Counted from the first letter of the stretch, positions 23,780 through 32,661 are shown. The stretch: 32,972 nt of DNA from UMGS1312 sp964631595 (GCA_964631595.1 CAZVXL010000017.1:1-32972); one strand, 5' to 3'. Program-made: numbers and translations. Notes: a model not told the origin generated them from the sequence alone.

Positions 23780-24075
23780 CAACAGCACTGTATATTGCCG
23801 TTATGGCAGGAGTGACGTATCTTGTGCGTATGCTCCCCTTCACCCTGTTCCGACAAAGGATAAGATCGAAATTTCTCAAAAGCTTTCTTTTTTACATACC
23901 CTACGCCGTGCTCAGCGCAATGGCCTTCCCCGCGATATTTTATTCGACCGGCAGTATGGTCACCGCCGCCGCGGGAACTGCCGTCGCACTGCTTCTTTCG
24001 TATTTTAACAAGCCCCTGATCGTTGTGGCTCTCGCCGCCGCTGCCGTCAGCTACATCTGCGGCTTATTTATTTGA
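23776..24075 (+). CDS. azlD: AzlD-type exporter, small subunit
   Basis: Small (99 aa) membrane partner of AzlC with four hydrophobic segments. The features YIAVMAGVTYLVRMLPF near the start, with the conserved TYxxRxxPF, and SFLFYIPYAVLSAMAFPAIF in the middle are typical of the AzlD/YgaH family. The start overlaps the azlC stop (ATGA), so the subunits are translationally coupled. It ends before a strong hairpin shared with addA on the other strand. Confidence 0.92.
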   Translation: MTTALYIAVMAGVTYLVRMLPFTLFRQRIRSKFLKSFLFYIPYAVLSAMAFPAIFYSTGSMVTAAAGTAVALLLSYFNKPLIVVALAAAAVSYICGLFI

Positions 24076-24098
24076 CGGTGCGATATTTCGGCAAAAGC

Positions 24099-24130
24099 AT
24101 AAGCGGCGTGACTCTCGTCACGCCGCTTAT
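24099..24130. terminator. Hairpin between convergent azlD and addA
   Basis: A perfect 14-bp stem (ATAAGCGGCGTGAC with its complement) and a TCTC loop. On the minus strand GCTTTT follows, on the plus strand CTTT, so it probably ends transcription from addA and contributes to ending azlD. Confidence 0.7.
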
Positions 24131-24168
24131 CTTTACGAGATCTCACCGATCCTGCGTTTTACCGTCTC

Positions 24169-24195
24169 GGCACCCCACGGGGTGTCGTTTTTATT
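24169..24195 (+). terminator. Intrinsic terminator downstream of azlD
   Basis: GC-rich stem CGGCACCCC with GGGGTGTCG and a two-base loop, followed on the plus strand by TTTTTATTTT. It lies just before the 3' end of addA and would stop plus-strand readthrough into the gene. Confidence 0.6.
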
Positions 24196-24201
24196 TTCGG
24201 G

Positions 24202-27200
24202 CTACACGGTATCTCCGAGGGGCATCGAATAGATCAGTGTCTCGTCCGGTCTTTTTCCGAACAGCTTTTCGCACACGAGCGCGTAATATCCGAGCTGATC
24301 TCCGTGTCTGCGCCAAAGCTTGGCGGAGGCGGCGGCGCGATCCCCCAGCTCATACGGGGTAAGCCTGTCCGTTTTGTAATCCGCAAGCACAAGCAGTCCG
24401 TCGCTGTCGGTGAACACGATATCGATAACGCCCTGCGCGATAACGTCTACGCCGTCTCTTTCAAGCGCCTCGCGCCTTGCCTCATCTCCCGTGAGCATAC
24501 CCGCCGGTATCGCCGCATTGAATCTGAACTCGCGTCTCACCTCCGAGGCGGAGAGGATCCTTTTGAAAAATCCGCTCCTTCTGAACGCCTCTATATAATC
24601 AAGATTTGCCGCCTCGCTCTGCGCCCGACTCATGTATCCCTCATCTGTCAGCCGCGCAAGCTCCGCCTCAACGCCAAGCGTGCTCAGCCTTTCGAAATCG
24701 CAGAATTGCAGGAACACGTGCGCCGCACTTCCCGCATCTGCGGGCGAATACGCGCCGTCCGTCATAAATCTCGGAACAGACGGAGCCTTCACCGACTCGC
24801 TCTCAAGCTCCGCCGCGCCGTCATCATACTCATCAAGTATCTCGGGGCAGAGCCTTGATACCGTTAGCTTCGACGGGATATTCCGCAGGTGCTCATATCC
24901 ATACTCAAAGCCGATGCGCCTTGCAAAAAGCTCTCCGAGAGCCGCCGTCTCTGCGGTGCTCTCCGTCGCGGCGCTCTCCGCAATCGGCATCTCCGTGCCG
25001 TCCGACACCTCAAGCGTCTCTCTCGGCTCAGCCGCCTCCGTATTTCTTTCATACGGAACAGCCGTCACCGAGGCAAATCCGCCGCCGTACAGCGTAAGCG
25101 CCTCAAGGATAATGCTCATCCAGCTATCCTTGCTTCTCACGCTGTATTCGTCGTAGAAGCGCGCATCCATTCTCGCTTTTCCGGTCAGCTTTTCGGCGCC
25201 GCCCGTCGCGACTCCCGTCACTATGAGCCGCTCTCTCGCTCTGGTCATTGCAACATACAGCACGCGCATCTCCTCAAACGAGTTTTCCCCGAGTGCTCTG
25301 AGCACTGCAAGCCGTCTGAGAATATTGTCACACCGCACAAGTCCGCTTTCATCGGGAAGTCTCAGGGCAACGCCGAAGCTTCTGTCCAGTATCATATGCT
25401 TCTTCGAATCGCCTCTGCTGTACTTCTTTGTGCAGTTCATGAGGAAGCATATCGGAAACTCAAGTCCCTTTGAGTGATGTACCGTTATAAGCGACACTCC
25501 GCCTCCCGACGTGCCGTCCCTGCTCTCGGGCCCCGCCTTTTCCATATGCTCGATGTACACGAGAAATTCGTAAAGTCCCGCATTTCCGGTGCGTGCAAGC
25601 TCATAGAGCTGCATCGCCCTGTCCGTCGCACCGGCTCCACCCTCGCTCTCTATCGCATACACGAGCTTCGGCTCACAGATCAGTCTGTATATGAATGCGG
25701 CGGCGGGCATTACCCGAGCTGCCGTCCTGTATTCACCGAGCTTTTCGCAGAAATCGCGGCACACACGGCACAGCTCTCCGTCCGCGCTCTCGGAATTATA
25801 TGCGACATGGTTCACAGCCTCCCACAGGCTTCCCTTGCCGACCTCTGACAGATATATGCTCTTTATGAGAGCAAGCTGTCCCATATCAAAGCCGAACACC
25901 GCCGAGCGCATCGCACCCGCAAGCGGTATATCCCTTTCGGGATTATCCACCGCGCGCAAAATGCACATGATGAGCAGTATCTCCGGTCGCTCCAAGAGCG
26001 GCTTATCGTCAAGCTCATTCATCGGTATTCCGTACCTTGAGAACACCTCCTTTATCACGTCGATGCGGCTTTTCATATCGCGCTGCATTACCGCGATATC
26101 GGTCGGCTTCACGGGACTTCCGTCGGGGAGAGTCTCAAAATCAAGCATATGACGTATACGCTTTGCAACATACTCCGCCTCAAGCACCGCCGACGGCGTC
26201 ACCGGCTCCTCATCCTTCCTCTCACCCTGCTCTGCCGCCTTGCGCCTGCCACCGAGCTGTCGGCTCGGACGCTCTATCAGGCACACCTCAACGGGAGGCT
26301 CCGCATATCCCTCAATCTCCGCTCTCGCGTGGACAAGCAGATCGCCGTCATCAAACGGAATACCGCCGTAGGGGAACATATACCGCGATACGGCATTTGC
26401 AAATTCGGTTACATTCTCGGAGCAGCGGAAGTTCTCGCTCATGAATACGGTATCTCCGCCCTCTCCCCTCGACCACGCCTCTCTGTATCCGCCGAAAACC
26501 GCCGGCTCACCGCCTCTGAAGCGGTATATGCTCTGCTTTATATCGCCCACCATGAATCTTCCGCATTTCGACGAGACCGAGGCGAATATCCTGTCCTGAA
26601 AGATGCTCGTATCCTGATACTCGTCTATGAACACGTGATCGTACCGAGATGCCACCGTCTCCCCGTACGGGGTCGGCGTGCCGTCCGCATCGGCAAGCAG
26701 TGATGCCGTCATTTTGGTGATATCGGAATAATCCGCAATTCCCTTACGGCGCTTCAGCTCACCGTAGCGTCTGCGAAATTTTCCGACGATCTCACCCGCG
26801 CCGCGGCAAATCTCCGCCGTTCTGTTCATCACGTCGGCGCACACCTCGGCGCTCTCGGAAAAGAAGCCCCCGTTCAGCTCGGAGATAAAATCCTTTAGCT
26901 CCGAGCGCATTTTTTTGAACATTTCCGACTCGTCGGTCGGCTCCGACGTCCTTATTTTGTCCGACGGGGTATCCGCAAGGAGCGCCCTGAGCCTGTCCGT
27001 ATCGCGCGCCTCCGCGGCATCAAGGCAGACGGCGCAATACTCTGCGGCTCTGTACGCCGCCGGAACGTATGACTTCATAAGTTCCTCGTCCTCCGACATT
27101 TTTTCGGCAAGATCCGAGAAGACGTTTGCGTAATGGCGCAGTCCGGAGACAAGCCATGAGAACACGCAGTCTCCGAAGTGAGTGCCGAGGATATCGCCGT

Positions 27201-27825
27201 CGGCGTGCCTTGAAAGCTCATCGGCGTATTCGAAAAGCTCCGTCTCTCCTATGCCGTTTCTGTCCGCATCCGCCTCAAAGTCAAGGAGGATCTTGTCAAG
27301 CCCGTCCTCCGTTCTGGCGCTGTCTATCGCTTCGGCAACTGCCAAAAACCGTTCCGAGCGCTCCTTGTCGGCGGAGTCGAAGAACACCTCCACCGTCTCC
27401 TCCATCGCACTTTCCCGCACAGAGGCAAGCTCCGCGGGATCGCCTATGCGGAAATCCGCTGGAAGTCCCACCTTATCGAACATCGGCTTCACACAGCCGA
27501 GGAAGAAGCTGTCCATGGTGCATATCGTGGCATCTCCCACTCTGCACAGCTGCTCCGAGATGCGCCGATCCTCGGGATTTGCCGCCGCAAGCTCCTCAAG
27601 AGCCGCTGCTACCCTGCTCCTGAGCTCCTCCGCCGCCGCCTTTGTGAAGGTGACTACGAGCATACGCGATATGTCGGCGTGAGTCTCGCTGTCGGCTATG
27701 AGCCTTATTATCCTCTCCGTCAGTGTCGCGGTCTTACCCGAGCCCGCCGCGGCGGAAACAAGGAGATTTTTCCCGCGATAGTCTATTGCCGCCCTTTGCG
27801 CGGCTGTCCACACTCTCTCGCTCAT
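24202..27825 (-). CDS. addA: ATP-dependent helicase/nuclease subunit AddA
   Basis: AddA is the UvrD-like helicase and one nuclease of AddAB, which resects double-strand breaks and loads RecA. The 1207-aa protein has helicase motifs I SAAAGSGKT (24-32), VVTFTKAAAEELRSRV, II IDEYQDTS, III GDIKQSIYRFRGGEP, IV region ENFRCSENVTEFAN, V TVHHSKGLEFP and VI MTRARERL, and the C-terminal RecB-type nuclease with VLADYKTDRL. A longer open frame begins at 27888, but the ATG at 27825 overlaps the addB stop by 4 nt and gives the normal MSERVWTAAQRAAI start. Confidence 0.96.
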   Translation of the reverse strand: MSERVWTAAQRAAIDYRGKNLLVSAAAGSGKTATLTERIIRLIADSETHADISRMLVVTFTKAAAEELRSRVAAALEELAAANPEDRRISEQLCRVGDATICTMDSFFLGCVKPMFDKVGLPADFRIGDPAELASVRESAMEETVEVFFDSADKERSERFLAVAEAIDSARTEDGLDKILLDFEADADRNGIGETELFEYADELSRHADGDILGTHFGDCVFSWLVSGLRHYANVFSDLAEKMSEDEELMKSYVPAAYRAAEYCAVCLDAAEARDTDRLRALLADTPSDKIRTSEPTDESEMFKKMRSELKDFISELNGGFFSESAEVCADVMNRTAEICRGAGEIVGKFRRRYGELKRRKGIADYSDITKMTASLLADADGTPTPYGETVASRYDHVFIDEYQDTSIFQDRIFASVSSKCGRFMVGDIKQSIYRFRGGEPAVFGGYREAWSRGEGGDTVFMSENFRCSENVTEFANAVSRYMFPYGGIPFDDGDLLVHARAEIEGYAEPPVEVCLIERPSRQLGGRRKAAEQGERKDEEPVTPSAVLEAEYVAKRIRHMLDFETLPDGSPVKPTDIAVMQRDMKSRIDVIKEVFSRYGIPMNELDDKPLLERPEILLIMCILRAVDNPERDIPLAGAMRSAVFGFDMGQLALIKSIYLSEVGKGSLWEAVNHVAYNSESADGELCRVCRDFCEKLGEYRTAARVMPAAAFIYRLICEPKLVYAIESEGGAGATDRAMQLYELARTGNAGLYEFLVYIEHMEKAGPESRDGTSGGGVSLITVHHSKGLEFPICFLMNCTKKYSRGDSKKHMILDRSFGVALRLPDESGLVRCDNILRRLAVLRALGENSFEEMRVLYVAMTRARERLIVTGVATGGAEKLTGKARMDARFYDEYSVRSKDSWMSIILEALTLYGGGFASVTAVPYERNTEAAEPRETLEVSDGTEMPIAESAATESTAETAALGELFARRIGFEYGYEHLRNIPSKLTVSRLCPEILDEYDDGAAELESESVKAPSVPRFMTDGAYSPADAGSAAHVFLQFCDFERLSTLGVEAELARLTDEGYMSRAQSEAANLDYIEAFRRSGFFKRILSASEVRREFRFNAAIPAGMLTGDEARREALERDGVDVIAQGVIDIVFTDSDGLLVLADYKTDRLTPYELGDRAAASAKLWRRHGDQLGYYALVCEKLFGKRPDETLIYSMPLGDTV

Positions 27826-30800
27826 GATTTCTCCTCCTCCGTCGCGACCCCTCTGCGGCATACCGCACCGTAATCGCAATACTCGCAAGGGATATTCCCC
27901 TTGTATTCCTTCGGCTTTGCCTCCGCAAAGCCCTTTGCCATCCGTCCGCCGAGCTCCTTTACGATATCCGAGATATCCCTGTAGAGCCGCTCGAAATCCT
28001 CAAAGCCGGCAAGACTTCCCGTCTGTTTCAGCTCGCCGTTTCTGTCAACTCCGACGGGAGCGTATTTTCCCGAAAGCTCTCTGTCCATCGCCTCAAGTAT
28101 ATGCCTGTCGGAGAGGACGATACCCGTTCTCGATACCGCCGCCTGTGCAACGACAAGCCCATCGTCTCCGTACAGCATCATGTCCGAGGTGGTCTCCCCC
28201 GGTCTTGCGCTGAAATACAGCGCTCCCGCAGGAACGATCTCCCCGTCTCCCGCAACAGCGGTTCTGAATTTGCAGGGTGGGAGCTTCCAAACCGTAAAGA
28301 GATACAGCAAAAGCTGGAGATTCACCCCGTTATATATGTCGGATAGGCTGAACTCCTTGCTTCCCGTCTTATAGTCCACCACCCTGACATATGTGCGTCC
28401 GTCCTCGCGGAACACGTCTATCCTGTCGATGTTTCCCCTCATTTTGAGCACCGTGCCGTCCTCAAGTATGAATTCCGGCGCCGGAATACTGTCGCTCTCC
28501 GAGCCGCCCACCGACTGCTCAAAGCGCCACGGTCTGAAAAGCCCCTGCCCGAATTCCTCATTCAGAGAATGAACGAACAGACCGATGCTCACGCGAAGCC
28601 TTCTGAGCAGGAAGCGCTGTCTCTCCGCCACCGCTCCGCGCTCTCCGAGGCGGTCTGCGTATTCCGAAAACAGCCTGTCGCATATCTCCCTCTCAACAGC
28701 CTCGGGAACGGGAAATTCCATATCCGCGGTCTCTCTGAAAAATTTCTCAAGCAGCTTGTGCACAAAGCTTCCCGTATCGCTCGTATCTATACGCGCCTCC
28801 GAGTCTCCCTCAAGTCCGAGCGTGAACATCGCGGAATACATAAACGGACAGCGCGCGTATTTCTCGATCTTGGTCTGCGTAAAGGTGAGCACGTCGCCGT
28901 TTATCCTGTGCATTATCTCGGGGGAGATCCTCTCGTTTGACGGATCGTACCGCCTGTCCTCTCCGTACAGCGGCGGCAGCTCCGAGGTCTTTGCAAGTGA
29001 GCGAGCCGCACTGCCGTACACTCCGCCGTCGCGGAGGAATCTGTCAAGATCCTCCCTCACCCATACAGACTCAGTCGCATACGCCATGCTGTACTCGTGC
29101 ATGGTGAGATCCGCGAAAAGCTCCCTTATTCTCGCAACTCCGATAGACGGTGCGGCAGCTCCCCCACCGGAATATCTCGGTACGATGACGGTCACGCTCT
29201 CCGACGGGGCGCTCAGCGCCTTATAGAACCAAAACAGCTCCTTACCTCCGCTTTTCACTCCGCCGTCGGACAGCTCGATCCCACAGCCCTCAAGCATTAT
29301 CCTGTCGCTCTCCGACAAAATGCCGTCCTTCGGCACGGATGCCGGAAATTCACCCGCAAGCGCACCGAGTATTATGACGTGCTTCGGATTTTCCATTCTC
29401 ATCATGTCCGCCGAGCCGACGGACACCTCGTCGATACCGGTGGGGATCGTCCCCACGTCCGTCGCCGCGATTATCTGCGACAGCATCACGGTAAAGCTCT
29501 CGGCATCTCCCTCGGCATCGGGCATCGCAGTGGCAAGCGTGTCAAGCACGCTCATCAGCGCATCCCACAGCCGAAGCTGCTCCGCCGCCTCCGTCGTATA
29601 TCCGAGCTCTCGGAGCTGCTCCGCCGTTTTCCCGATGGAATCGGGAATATTCCAATCCGTCAGCAGTGTGTACAGCGCCTCCGCGCATTTGTCGGCGCGC
29701 ACGCGCCCTCCCTCGAATATCTCGGCAAATTTCGACAACGCCTCACCGATGATGCGCCTTGCGGCGTTGACCTCCTCAAGTATCCTCGCGGAGCGCTCGG
29801 CATTCGCCTGCTTGTATCCGAACGGGCTCATTCCCCAAGCCTCGCCGTCATCATAGGCACGGCGTCCTCTGATATGCCACATTTTTATGTATTTCTCGGT
29901 AAGATCGCACCCGTCCCCGCCGATCGGGAGAAGTCCCGTCTTCACTATGCCGAGTATATCCTCCGCCCTCCAGCCGTAGGAAACGGCGCGAAGCGACGAC
30001 GTCATAAGCCTCGCCGCCGGCGACCCCGCAAGCGCTCTGCGCCTTGAAATATAATGAGGGATACCGCGCCGTTCAAGCGCCGTGTCTATTATCCCGCAAA
30101 GCGCATCCGTGCTTCTCGCGATAACCGCAATATCCGAATAACGCGCACCGTCGCGCACAAGTCCGCATATCCGCGCTGCGGCGGCATCCGCCTCACTGTA
30201 GCGGTCTCTTGTGCCGATGAGGGTTATCCCCTCGGGGGATATCTCCGCATTTCTCGTGCCGAAGCTCCATATGCTTCTCTCAAGCACGCCGAGCGCGGGA
30301 GAGGTAAACCTTTTTTGTTCATTCAGAGCCACCGTCTCATACCCGCCGTATTCCGACGCCATGCGCCTCATTCGGTCGTAATGCTCTCTGATGTGGGCAA
30401 ATTGCGGCTCACCCGTATCCTCACTCGGGCAGGCAAAGGTGACAGTCAGCTCCGCGGCATCACGCATTGCGGCTCTGATGATATCGTATTGCGCCGGTGT
30501 CACGGAGTAAAAGCTGTCTATAAACACGGATCTTCCCGCAAAAAAGCCGTTCTCCGACACTGTCTTTGCAGTGTGCTCGGGCAGCTCATCGCTGTCATTA
30601 TAGCTCTCGTGGAGCAGGCTCTCATACGCCGCATAAACAGCGGAGATATCTCTCAGCTTGTGCGACAAAAGCTCCTCGGCTCTCTCGCCGCCCTCAAGCT
30701 TATCCGCCGCCGCCTCAAGCTCCGCGGGAGTCACGCGGTATGTCCTGAGCTCCTTTACCGTATTCAAAAGTGACGCGGCAAGCCGTTCCGTCTTCGCTCC

Positions 30801-31118
30801 GCTGTAATAAGAGAACACCCCTCTTACGGACTCGAGCGCAGCCCACATGATGAGCTGCTTTGCCGGCTTCGTCGCGCAGTTGTGGAAAAAGCCGCCGTAT
30901 TCGCGCGCCACTCGGTCACCGAGCCTCGTAAAGGTCAGCACCTCCAGCGACATCAGCGTTTTCGGTGAAAGCTCCCTTGCAGTCCTGCTCTCCCATGCAA
31001 CAGCCTGCTGCTCCGGTACTATGAGGATCATACCGCCTGAGGGATCGGCGGCTCTCAGCCCGTCCATTATGTATTCGCTTTTTCCCGAGCCCGAACGCCC
31101 GCAAACAAACCGTATCAT
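27822..31118 (-). CDS. addB: ATP-dependent nuclease subunit AddB
   Basis: Partner of AddA: a helicase-like subunit with a second nuclease domain that recognises Chi-type sites in the family. The 1098-aa protein has Walker A GRSGSGKS (7-14), the VPEQQAVAWE segment and a C-terminal nuclease with VVDYKTGSKEF. Conserved cysteines of the iron-sulphur staple are visible: one in KYARCPFMYS and three in CEYCDYGAVC near the end. It precedes addA with an ATGA overlap. The start MIRFVCGRSG follows a G-run (GGGGG) acting as a poor-to-fair ribosome binding site, with a clear promoter upstream. Confidence 0.95.
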   Translation of the reverse strand: MIRFVCGRSGSGKSEYIMDGLRAADPSGGMILIVPEQQAVAWESRTARELSPKTLMSLEVLTFTRLGDRVAREYGGFFHNCATKPAKQLIMWAALESVRGVFSYYSGAKTERLAASLLNTVKELRTYRVTPAELEAAADKLEGGERAEELLSHKLRDISAVYAAYESLLHESYNDSDELPEHTAKTVSENGFFAGRSVFIDSFYSVTPAQYDIIRAAMRDAAELTVTFACPSEDTGEPQFAHIREHYDRMRRMASEYGGYETVALNEQKRFTSPALGVLERSIWSFGTRNAEISPEGITLIGTRDRYSEADAAAARICGLVRDGARYSDIAVIARSTDALCGIIDTALERRGIPHYISRRRALAGSPAARLMTSSLRAVSYGWRAEDILGIVKTGLLPIGGDGCDLTEKYIKMWHIRGRRAYDDGEAWGMSPFGYKQANAERSARILEEVNAARRIIGEALSKFAEIFEGGRVRADKCAEALYTLLTDWNIPDSIGKTAEQLRELGYTTEAAEQLRLWDALMSVLDTLATAMPDAEGDAESFTVMLSQIIAATDVGTIPTGIDEVSVGSADMMRMENPKHVIILGALAGEFPASVPKDGILSESDRIMLEGCGIELSDGGVKSGGKELFWFYKALSAPSESVTVIVPRYSGGGAAAPSIGVARIRELFADLTMHEYSMAYATESVWVREDLDRFLRDGGVYGSAARSLAKTSELPPLYGEDRRYDPSNERISPEIMHRINGDVLTFTQTKIEKYARCPFMYSAMFTLGLEGDSEARIDTSDTGSFVHKLLEKFFRETADMEFPVPEAVEREICDRLFSEYADRLGERGAVAERQRFLLRRLRVSIGLFVHSLNEEFGQGLFRPWRFEQSVGGSESDSIPAPEFILEDGTVLKMRGNIDRIDVFREDGRTYVRVVDYKTGSKEFSLSDIYNGVNLQLLLYLFTVWKLPPCKFRTAVAGDGEIVPAGALYFSARPGETTSDMMLYGDDGLVVAQAAVSRTGIVLSDRHILEAMDRELSGKYAPVGVDRNGELKQTGSLAGFEDFERLYRDISDIVKELGGRMAKGFAEAKPKEYKGNIPCEYCDYGAVCRRGVATEEEKS

Positions 31119-31151
31119 ATAAACCCCCGTTTTATATTTTCCGATACTGTA

Positions 31152-31180
31152 ATTGTATCATATAATAAGCGTTCTTTCAA
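31152..31180 (-). promoter_or_regulatory. Sigma-A promoter of addBA
   Basis: On the minus strand, -35 TTGAAA (31175-31180) and -10 TACAAT (31152-31157), spacing 17 nt, about 30 nt upstream of the addB start. It diverges from the promoter at 31241. Confidence 0.75.
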
Positions 31181-31240
31181 GACAGCGCTTTGTGAAAAAC
31201 AGACGAAATTATCACCCTCAAATTCGCGGTTACCGAATAC

Positions 31241-31269
31241 TTGACACGGGCAACGATGTTTGATATAAT
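31241..31269 (+). promoter_or_regulatory. Perfect consensus sigma-A promoter
   Basis: -35 TTGACA (31241-31246), spacer exactly 17 nt, -10 TATAAT (31264-31269). This is the best promoter in the window and no protein-coding frame follows; transcription from about 31276 would cross the structured region and tRNA-Pro. Confidence 0.9.
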
Positions 31270-31275
31270 AAACAG

Positions 31276-31500
31276 TGGTACGCTTGTTCACGGCGATTCA
31301 CTTGTGTCGAGATTCGGCAACCGCCGAAATGCCGATAAATGCAATCCGCGACCGTCAACGGCGGTGTGCGCGAAGCCGCAATGTCGGTAAAAGGCGCTCA
31401 TGCGTCGGCGCTTCCGCGAATCGGGAAATGGGCAAAGCGTCCCTGCGACCGTAAGCATCACGCAGGTGCAGTTTCACGGGAGATCAGCATAACCGAATAA
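31276..31500 (+). ncRNA. Tandem structured RNA leader of tRNA-Pro (unknown family)
   Basis: About 225 nt between a perfect promoter and the tRNA, with no supported coding frame. Two modules about 98 nt apart share a layout. First comes a hairpin: TTCGGC/GCCGAA at 31313-31328 in module A, TTCC/GGAA at 31412-31427 in module B. Then AAATG, a 3-bp stem with an 8-nt loop, and the exact 8-mer GCGACCGT (31348-31355 and 31445-31452), whose ACCGT opens the loop of a second hairpin: CCGCG with CGGCGG (one bulge) in A, CCTGCG with CGCAGG in B. One base pair of the first hairpin changes G-C to C-G between modules, a hint of selected structure. Module B also resembles parts of the cobalamin riboswitch core (GGGAA, GCGACCGTAAGC, GGAGATCAGCA), but not enough to assign it. 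Expression and boundaries are inferred. Confidence 0.55.
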
Positions 31501-31501
31501 T

Positions 31502-31577
31502 CGAGGTGTGGCGCAGCTGGTAGCGCGCTTGCTTTGGGAGCAAGATGCCGCAGGTTCGAGTCCTGTCACCTCGACCA
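31502..31577 (+). tRNA. tRNA-Pro (anticodon UGG), CCA encoded
   Basis: A full cloverleaf: acceptor CGAGGTG (31502-31508) pairs with CACCTCG (31567-31573), followed by A and an encoded CCA. The anticodon stem CTTGC/GCAAG encloses the loop TTTGGGA, giving anticodon TGG, which reads proline CCN codons. The T arm has the standard GGTTCGAGTCC sequence. It appears to share the promoter at 31241 with the structured RNA. AT-rich phage-like DNA starts right after its 3' end, so this tRNA is the likely attachment site of an integrated element. Confidence 0.95.
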
Positions 31578-31585
31578 CAACTGAC

Positions 31586-31601
31586 AAGTTCGAACTTTTT
31601 T
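31586..31601 (+). terminator. Short palindrome with T-run after tRNA-Pro
   Basis: AAGTTCGAACTT (31586-31597) is a perfect 12-bp palindrome merging into a T-run, 9 nt after the tRNA. As a hairpin its stem is only 4 bp with a TCGA loop, so it is a weak terminator at best; it may instead mark the junction of the integrated element. Confidence 0.3.
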
Positions 31602-31632
31602 ATAATAAAAGAGTGCTTTGGACTTGTAATAG

Positions 31633-31674
31633 AAATACCGAGTAAGACTTAATGTCCTACTCGGTATTTTTCTG
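31633..31674 (+). terminator. Intrinsic terminator between tRNA-Pro and the holin gene
   Basis: A perfect 12-bp stem AAATACCGAGTA/TACTCGGTATTT (31633-31644 with 31658-31669), extended inside the loop by GAC/GTC, followed on the plus strand by TTTTTCTG. It should end tRNA transcripts and, on the other strand, transcripts from the holin gene. Confidence 0.75.
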
Positions 31675-31675
31675 T

Positions 31676-31879
31676 TTATTCGGTTAGTTCGGGAAGACCG
31701 GCTACGCTCGTGAGAAGTGAAAGAATACCGGCGAGTGCTGATGCACTTGCTACCATTATCCAATTCACATCGCCCATAACGGCAGAAGTACCTATGGTTG
31801 CTACGGCGGTTTGTGCGACCGTCTTAATAGCACGAACACCAGCGGCTTTTACCCATTTGATGATTTTTTCCTTTGTCAT
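31676..31879 (-). CDS. Small phage holin (r1t-type)
   Basis: A 67-aa protein starting MTKEKIIKWVKAAGVRAIKT, with two hydrophobic segments (about residues 18-33 and 40-58) separated by GDVNW, and the end SLLTSVAGLPELTE. This layout, with a basic amphipathic start, AQTAVATIGT, a DV(N/D)W turn and LTSxAGLP, is that of the Phage_r1t_holin family. Such holins make the membrane pores that release lysozyme. GGAGG lies 8 nt before the ATG at 31879; the ATG at 31894 lacks such a site. It is 17 nt downstream of the lysozyme remnant, so the pair is a lysis cassette, although its upstream half is broken. Confidence 0.85.
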   Translation of the reverse strand: MTKEKIIKWVKAAGVRAIKTVAQTAVATIGTSAVMGDVNWIMVASASALAGILSLLTSVAGLPELTE

Positions 31880-31896
31880 AACAAATACCTCCATAA

Positions 31897-32661
31897 TTAT
31901 AACATTTCATTGACCTTTTTCTGTACAGCTACAGCATCGTAACCCGCAGCAGTCAACTTATTAACTCTTGTTTGACCGTTGCCCCAATCTCCACGAATGA
32001 CCTCTTTTGCAACTTCATCAATAGATTTCAAATTGGCTTTGGCAACCTTTTCGTTCACTATTTTTTGAATAGCGTTATAATCATACCCAGCAGCAGTTAA
32101 ACGATTTTTGCGGTCAGCACCATTACCCCATTTCCCGTTGAGAACTTCTTTTGCAATTTCTTCGTTACTCTTTTTCGCAACGAGTTTATTTACAATGGCT
32201 TGTACATCGCTGTAATTGTAACCAGCTTCGGTGAGTTTTGTCTTGCGTTCTGCACCATTTCCCCACAAACCGGCGACTACCTCATTTGCAATTTCTTCAT
32301 TGGTTTTCTTCGCAATTTTTTCAACCGTATCGTTTTTGAGAAGTTTAGGGTAGTCAACATAAGCGTAGTTCATATCGACATTACCGCTAATACCGTCAAC
32401 TTTGCCAGAGCTTGAATATTGCCAGATTCCGTATTCGCCCGAATAGGTACATTCTGTATGATACTGTGCAATCCAACGAGGTTTGGTATTATACCAATCG
32501 TCAGTTAAGTAGGTTGTATTCCAATACTTGTTAGCGTAAATACCTACGCAATAACCTTTTGCCTCAAGAACAGCAACAAAGGCTTTTGCCATTTCAAGAA
32601 TAAGAGATTTACTGCATTTGCCGGTAGTATCAGCATCTTCGAGGTCATAATAAACAGGGTA
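31897..32661 (-). pseudogene. 5'-truncated GH25 lysozyme with three Cpl-7 cell-wall-binding repeats
   Basis: The C-terminal part of a phage-type endolysin. The open frame (254 codons) begins after a stop at 32662-32664, at the junction with a parB fragment. It opens with YPVYYDLEDADTTGKCSKSL, containing the GH25 Asp-Leu-Glu pair, then GYCVGIYANKYWNTTYL, WIAQYH and YGIWQYSSSGKVDGISGNVD, all typical of the second half of a GH25 barrel. Three Cpl-7 (CW_7) repeats follow, each with a VxxGxWGNGxxRxxxLTxAGYD-type core. The first ~100 residues, with other active-site residues, are missing, and no good start precedes the ATG at 32592. It is therefore probably non-functional, although a 231-aa product from 32592 with intact binding repeats is possible. 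Confidence 0.82.

Noticed and set aside
29097..30047. 316-codon plus-strand frame inside addB
   Set aside because: Antisense to a region where AddB continues uninterrupted; Arg/His-rich as expected from a complement frame.
31276..31500. Assignment of the tandem RNA as a T-box, FMN, 6S or RNase P RNA
   Set aside because: The diagnostic strings of these families (T-box AGGGTGGNACCGCG, the FMN GGGGCAGGGTG start, RNase P GAGGAAAGTCC, the 6S central-bubble layout) were not found.
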